A stretch of 7,234 nucleotides of DNA from Actinomycetota bacterium (GTDB taxonomy: Bacteria; Actinomycetota; Coriobacteriia; Anaerosomatales; D1FN1-002). The position numbers and the translations under genes were made by a program. Positions 5,392 through 7,234 of this stretch are shown piece by piece (position 1 is the stretch's first letter; every line of letters starts with the position of its first letter). The notes beneath the pieces are model-generated. The model worked only from the letters and a program-made list of their open reading frames with translations, was not told where the DNA came from and searched no databases. Location: NCBI GenBank assembly GCA_005774595.1, contig VAUM01000074.1, forward strand, positions 1 through 7,234. The letters are read 5' to 3'.

Positions 5392-6681
5392 CTACTCGGG
5401 TCGGACCGGCGGGAAGCGCCCGGTGATGGCGGAGCGGTCGATGGTGCGCTCGCCGGTGAACAGCGACTGGAGCGCGACGTCCTCCCAGATGCGCTCCATC
5501 ATGATCGGCCAGCGGCGCTGGAAGGCGAAGTAGTTGTCGCAGTTGCGGCGGGCGTACTCGGGCACCTCGCGCCGAAGCGCGCCTCGCACCTTGCGGTACG
5601 CCTTGCGCTCGGAGGAGTCGGCCAGCCCGCGGAGCCATGCGGTGGCCCAGGCCCGCCACGTGATCGAGCCCCCGACGAACTCGCCCGGGAACGGCGCGAG
5701 CGACTCCGGCGTCACTGGCCGAAGGTCGACCTGCGACTTCGCGAACTCGAGCTTGCGGTGCTCGTAGACGAACCGGTAGACGTCCTGGCGGAAGCGCAGA
5801 GCGGCGCTCGGGACCTCGGGCGGACGATGCCCGACGCGCCACTCACCGTCGAGGAAGACGTCGCCGCCGTGCATGCGGGCGTTGATGACGTAGTCCACGT
5901 CCTCGCCGCGCGCGACCCACGGGTCGAACGAGACGGCCGAGTACACGTCACGGTGCAGGATCAGGCAGCCGCCGAAGGCCACGGGGCTCGGCCGCATCCG
6001 CGGCGGGGCGTCGACGATCGCCAGCGTCTCGTTGAACGCCTCATCGAGGTGCCAGAACGTGTTCGACCAGTGCGGATCGACGAGTGACTGGTGCCGACCC
6101 TGCTCGTCGACGTAGTAGCCGCTCTTGGCGAGGATGCGCTTGCCGTCCACGGCCGCACCGAGCCCCTCCTCGGCGCGGGTCAGGAAGTCGGAGTCGACGA
6201 TGACCTGATCGTCGTCGACGAAGAGCACCGAGTCACAGCCGAGCACGGCGCCGGTGATGAGGCCCACGTTGCGCACGGCGCCGTAGCCATGCAGCGTGAT
6301 GCCCGGGAGCATGTCTGCGAACTCGAGCTGCTCGAGCCGGCGATGCAGCGATCCGATCTCGGCCGCGCCGAACACGAGCGCGTCGATCTGCGGGAAGTCG
6401 GCGATCATCTCCCGGACCCGGTCCTCGGCCTCGTGCTCGATGGCCGCGTCGGTGGCGGCGGTGATCACGACGACCCGGTCGATGCCCGGCAGGCGTGACA
6501 GCGAACCGAGGCACTCCGGGAGCGTGCTCTCCCCATCGATCAGGGTCGGGTGGTCGTAGACGTCCAGCACGCGGCGTCCTATGCGCGAACGGCGGCCGGT
6601 CCAGAAGGTGGGGATCACGACACACGGGGCCAAGCGGCATTCCTCGTCTCGGTAGCCCGGAAGCGTCCGTGCGCGCTCCAC
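5392..6681 (-). CDS. GT-A fold glycosyltransferase, GT2-like
   Basis: A soluble protein of 429 residues without signal peptide or membrane helix, expected in the cytoplasm. The N-terminal nucleotide-sugar-binding fold begins with CVVIPTFW (20-27) and STLPECLGSLSRL (52-64). AVRNVG (135-140) is followed by the metal-binding DXD block VLFVDDDQV (152-160). FGGCLILHRDVY (236-247), ARGEDVDY (257-264; E260-D261 is the likely catalytic or acceptor-site acidic pair) and GHRPP (284-288; H285 is a probable metal ligand) complete the GT2/GT27-style pattern. The last 130 residues are a helical, charged domain I cannot assign. Donor and acceptor are unknown. The GTG at 6681 has no ribosome site. A TTG at 6633 lies six bases after GAGGAA and would give 413 residues, still with the full first strand, so it is a serious alternative start. 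The gene leads the minus-strand run and is divergent from the transposase to its right. Confidence 0.85.
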   Translation of the reverse strand: MERARTLPGYRDEECRLAPCVVIPTFWTGRRSRIGRRVLDVYDHPTLIDGESTLPECLGSLSRLPGIDRVVVITAATDAAIEHEAEDRVREMIADFPQIDALVFGAAEIGSLHRRLEQLEFADMLPGITLHGYGAVRNVGLITGAVLGCDSVLFVDDDQVIVDSDFLTRAEEGLGAAVDGKRILAKSGYYVDEQGRHQSLVDPHWSNTFWHLDEAFNETLAIVDAPPRMRPSPVAFGGCLILHRDVYSAVSFDPWVARGEDVDYVINARMHGGDVFLDGEWRVGHRPPEVPSAALRFRQDVYRFVYEHRKLEFAKSQVDLRPVTPESLAPFPGEFVGGSITWRAWATAWLRGLADSSERKAYRKVRGALRREVPEYARRNCDNYFAFQRRWPIMMERIWEDVALQSLFTGERTIDRSAITGRFPPVRPE

Positions 6682-6717
6682 GCGCGCGGCGGGCCGCTCT
6701 CATACGCGGCCCCGTAC

Positions 6718-6723
6718 ATTCTA
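6718..6723 (-). promoter_or_regulatory. Candidate -10 box for the glycosyltransferase gene
   Basis: TAGAAT on the minus strand matches five of six -10 consensus bases and sits 36 bases upstream of the GTG at 6681, in a short AT-richer island (6714-6730) that stands out from the surrounding sequence. No matching -35 is seen; the position where it should be (about 6741-6746) lies inside the transposon-derived sequence. The same island holds TACATT on the plus strand, so it could instead serve the transposase. Weak call. Confidence 0.3.
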
Positions 6724-6724
6724 G

Positions 6725-7234
6725 CGTTTAGGGCCGCCGGACGCTCTCGGGCTTCCGCTGGCCCAAGACAACCCGGACATCCTGCGCGAGCTCATGAGGG
6801 TCTTCCTGGACGTGCTCATGTCCGCCGAAGCCGACGCGGCGTGCGGTGCCGCGTACGGGCAGCGGAGCGACGAGCGCGTGAACCGCCGCAACGGCTACCG
6901 CGAGCGCGAGCTCGACACGAGGGTCGGCACCATCGCGCTGTCCGTGCCCAAGCTGCGAGAGGGCACCTACTACCCGGACTGGCTGCTGGAGGACCGCCGG
7001 CGCGCGGAGCGGGCGCTCGTGGCCGTGATCGCCGAGTGCTACGTACGCGGCGTATCCACGAGACGCGTCGACGGGCTCGTGCGCACGCTCGGCATCGAGG
7101 GCATCTCGCGCTCGCAGGTCTCCCGGCTGGCGAAAACGCTGGACGAGGAGGCCGCTGCGTTCAGGAGCCGGCCGCTGGACGGCGGTGCATACCCCTACCT
7201 GTGGGTCGACGCGCTCGCGATCCGGGTGCGGGAG
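6725..7234 (+). mobile_element. 5' part of an IS256-family insertion sequence
   Basis: An open frame of 170 codons runs without a stop from 6725 to the window edge and encodes the N-terminal part of a Mutator-type transposase. The frame is closed on the left by TAG at 6722-6724. Family resemblance begins near 6758 (LAQDNPDILREL). No terminal inverted repeat or target duplication was recognised between the glycosyltransferase gene and this point, so the left boundary is not defined. The rest of the element, including its right end, lies outside the window. Confidence 0.75.
6794..7234 (+). CDS. IS256-family (Mutator) transposase, N-terminal part, runs off the window
   Basis: A DDE transposase fragment of 147 residues from the first in-frame ATG. 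Characteristic blocks are LMSAEADAACGA (8-19), YGQRSDERVNRRNGYRERE (21-39), LDTRVGTIAL (40-49), VPKLREGTYYPDWLLE (51-66), RRRAERALVAVI (68-79), YVRGVSTRRVD (83-93), ISRSQVSRL (104-112) and YPYLWVDAL (133-141), where D139 is the first catalytic aspartate. The remaining catalytic residues lie beyond the edge. The conserved family N-terminus begins about a dozen codons before this ATG (LAQDNPDILREL), yet the only in-frame NTG codons there are CTGs (6758, 6782) and a TAG closes the frame at 6722. Either translation starts at 6794 with a shortened N-terminus, or it uses CTG, or the gene is 5'-truncated. No strong ribosome site precedes 6794. Identification of the family is firm; activity is not. 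Confidence 0.88.
   Translation, partial: MRVFLDVLMSAEADAACGAAYGQRSDERVNRRNGYRERELDTRVGTIALSVPKLREGTYYPDWLLEDRRRAERALVAVIAECYVRGVSTRRVDGLVRTLGIEGISRSQVSRLAKTLDEEAAAFRSRPLDGGAYPYLWVDALAIRVRE

Noticed and set aside
6233..6703. 156-codon minus-strand frame with an ATG start at the glycosyltransferase 5' end
   Set aside because: Its product is Arg/His-rich and out of frame with the recognisable GT-A motifs, which lie in the frame starting at 6681 or 6633.

Overview
The window is very GC-rich. It has long coding strands, codons ending almost always in G or C, frequent GTG starts and occasional strong Shine-Dalgarno sites. This fits a high-GC bacterium, most likely an actinomycete-lineage organism such as a coriobacterium-like Actinomycetota. 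That placement is inferred from composition and protein style, not from a marker gene.

Layout, left to right. Positions 1-51 hold the last 16 codons of a plus-strand gene that begins outside the window. A 250-base gene-free leader (52-301) with several adjacent stem-loops and a strong ribosome binding site precedes a plus-strand MFS transporter of the metabolite:H+ symporter type (302-1945). A perfect 12-bp hairpin (1976-2005) separates this gene from a convergent run of five minus-strand genes. In their own direction of transcription these are a GT-A/GT2-like glycosyltransferase (6681-5392), a TauE/SafE-type permease (5381-4608), a LytS-like sensor histidine kinase (4539-3214), a LytTR response regulator (3217-2510) and a small YfcE/MJ0936-type metallophosphoesterase (2513-2034). 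From 6725 to the right edge, on the plus strand, lies the 5' part of an IS256-family (Mutator) transposase. It has no ordinary start codon in its conserved N-terminus, and its catalytic core runs off the window.

How the genes may work together. Kinase, regulator and phosphoesterase are joined by two successive GTGA overlaps, so they are almost certainly translated from one message. A good -10 box lies just upstream of the kinase, so this three-gene unit may have its own promoter even though the glycosyltransferase and permease lie close upstream on the same strand. In enterobacteria, LytS/LytTR pairs sense small carboxylates such as pyruvate and switch on a transporter gene. Here the pair sits between two transporters, the MHS symporter and the TauE-type permease, so a small-organic-anion sensing and transport module is a reasonable hypothesis. 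No binding site proves it. I found no tRNA, rRNA or CRISPR array, and no riboswitch that I can name.
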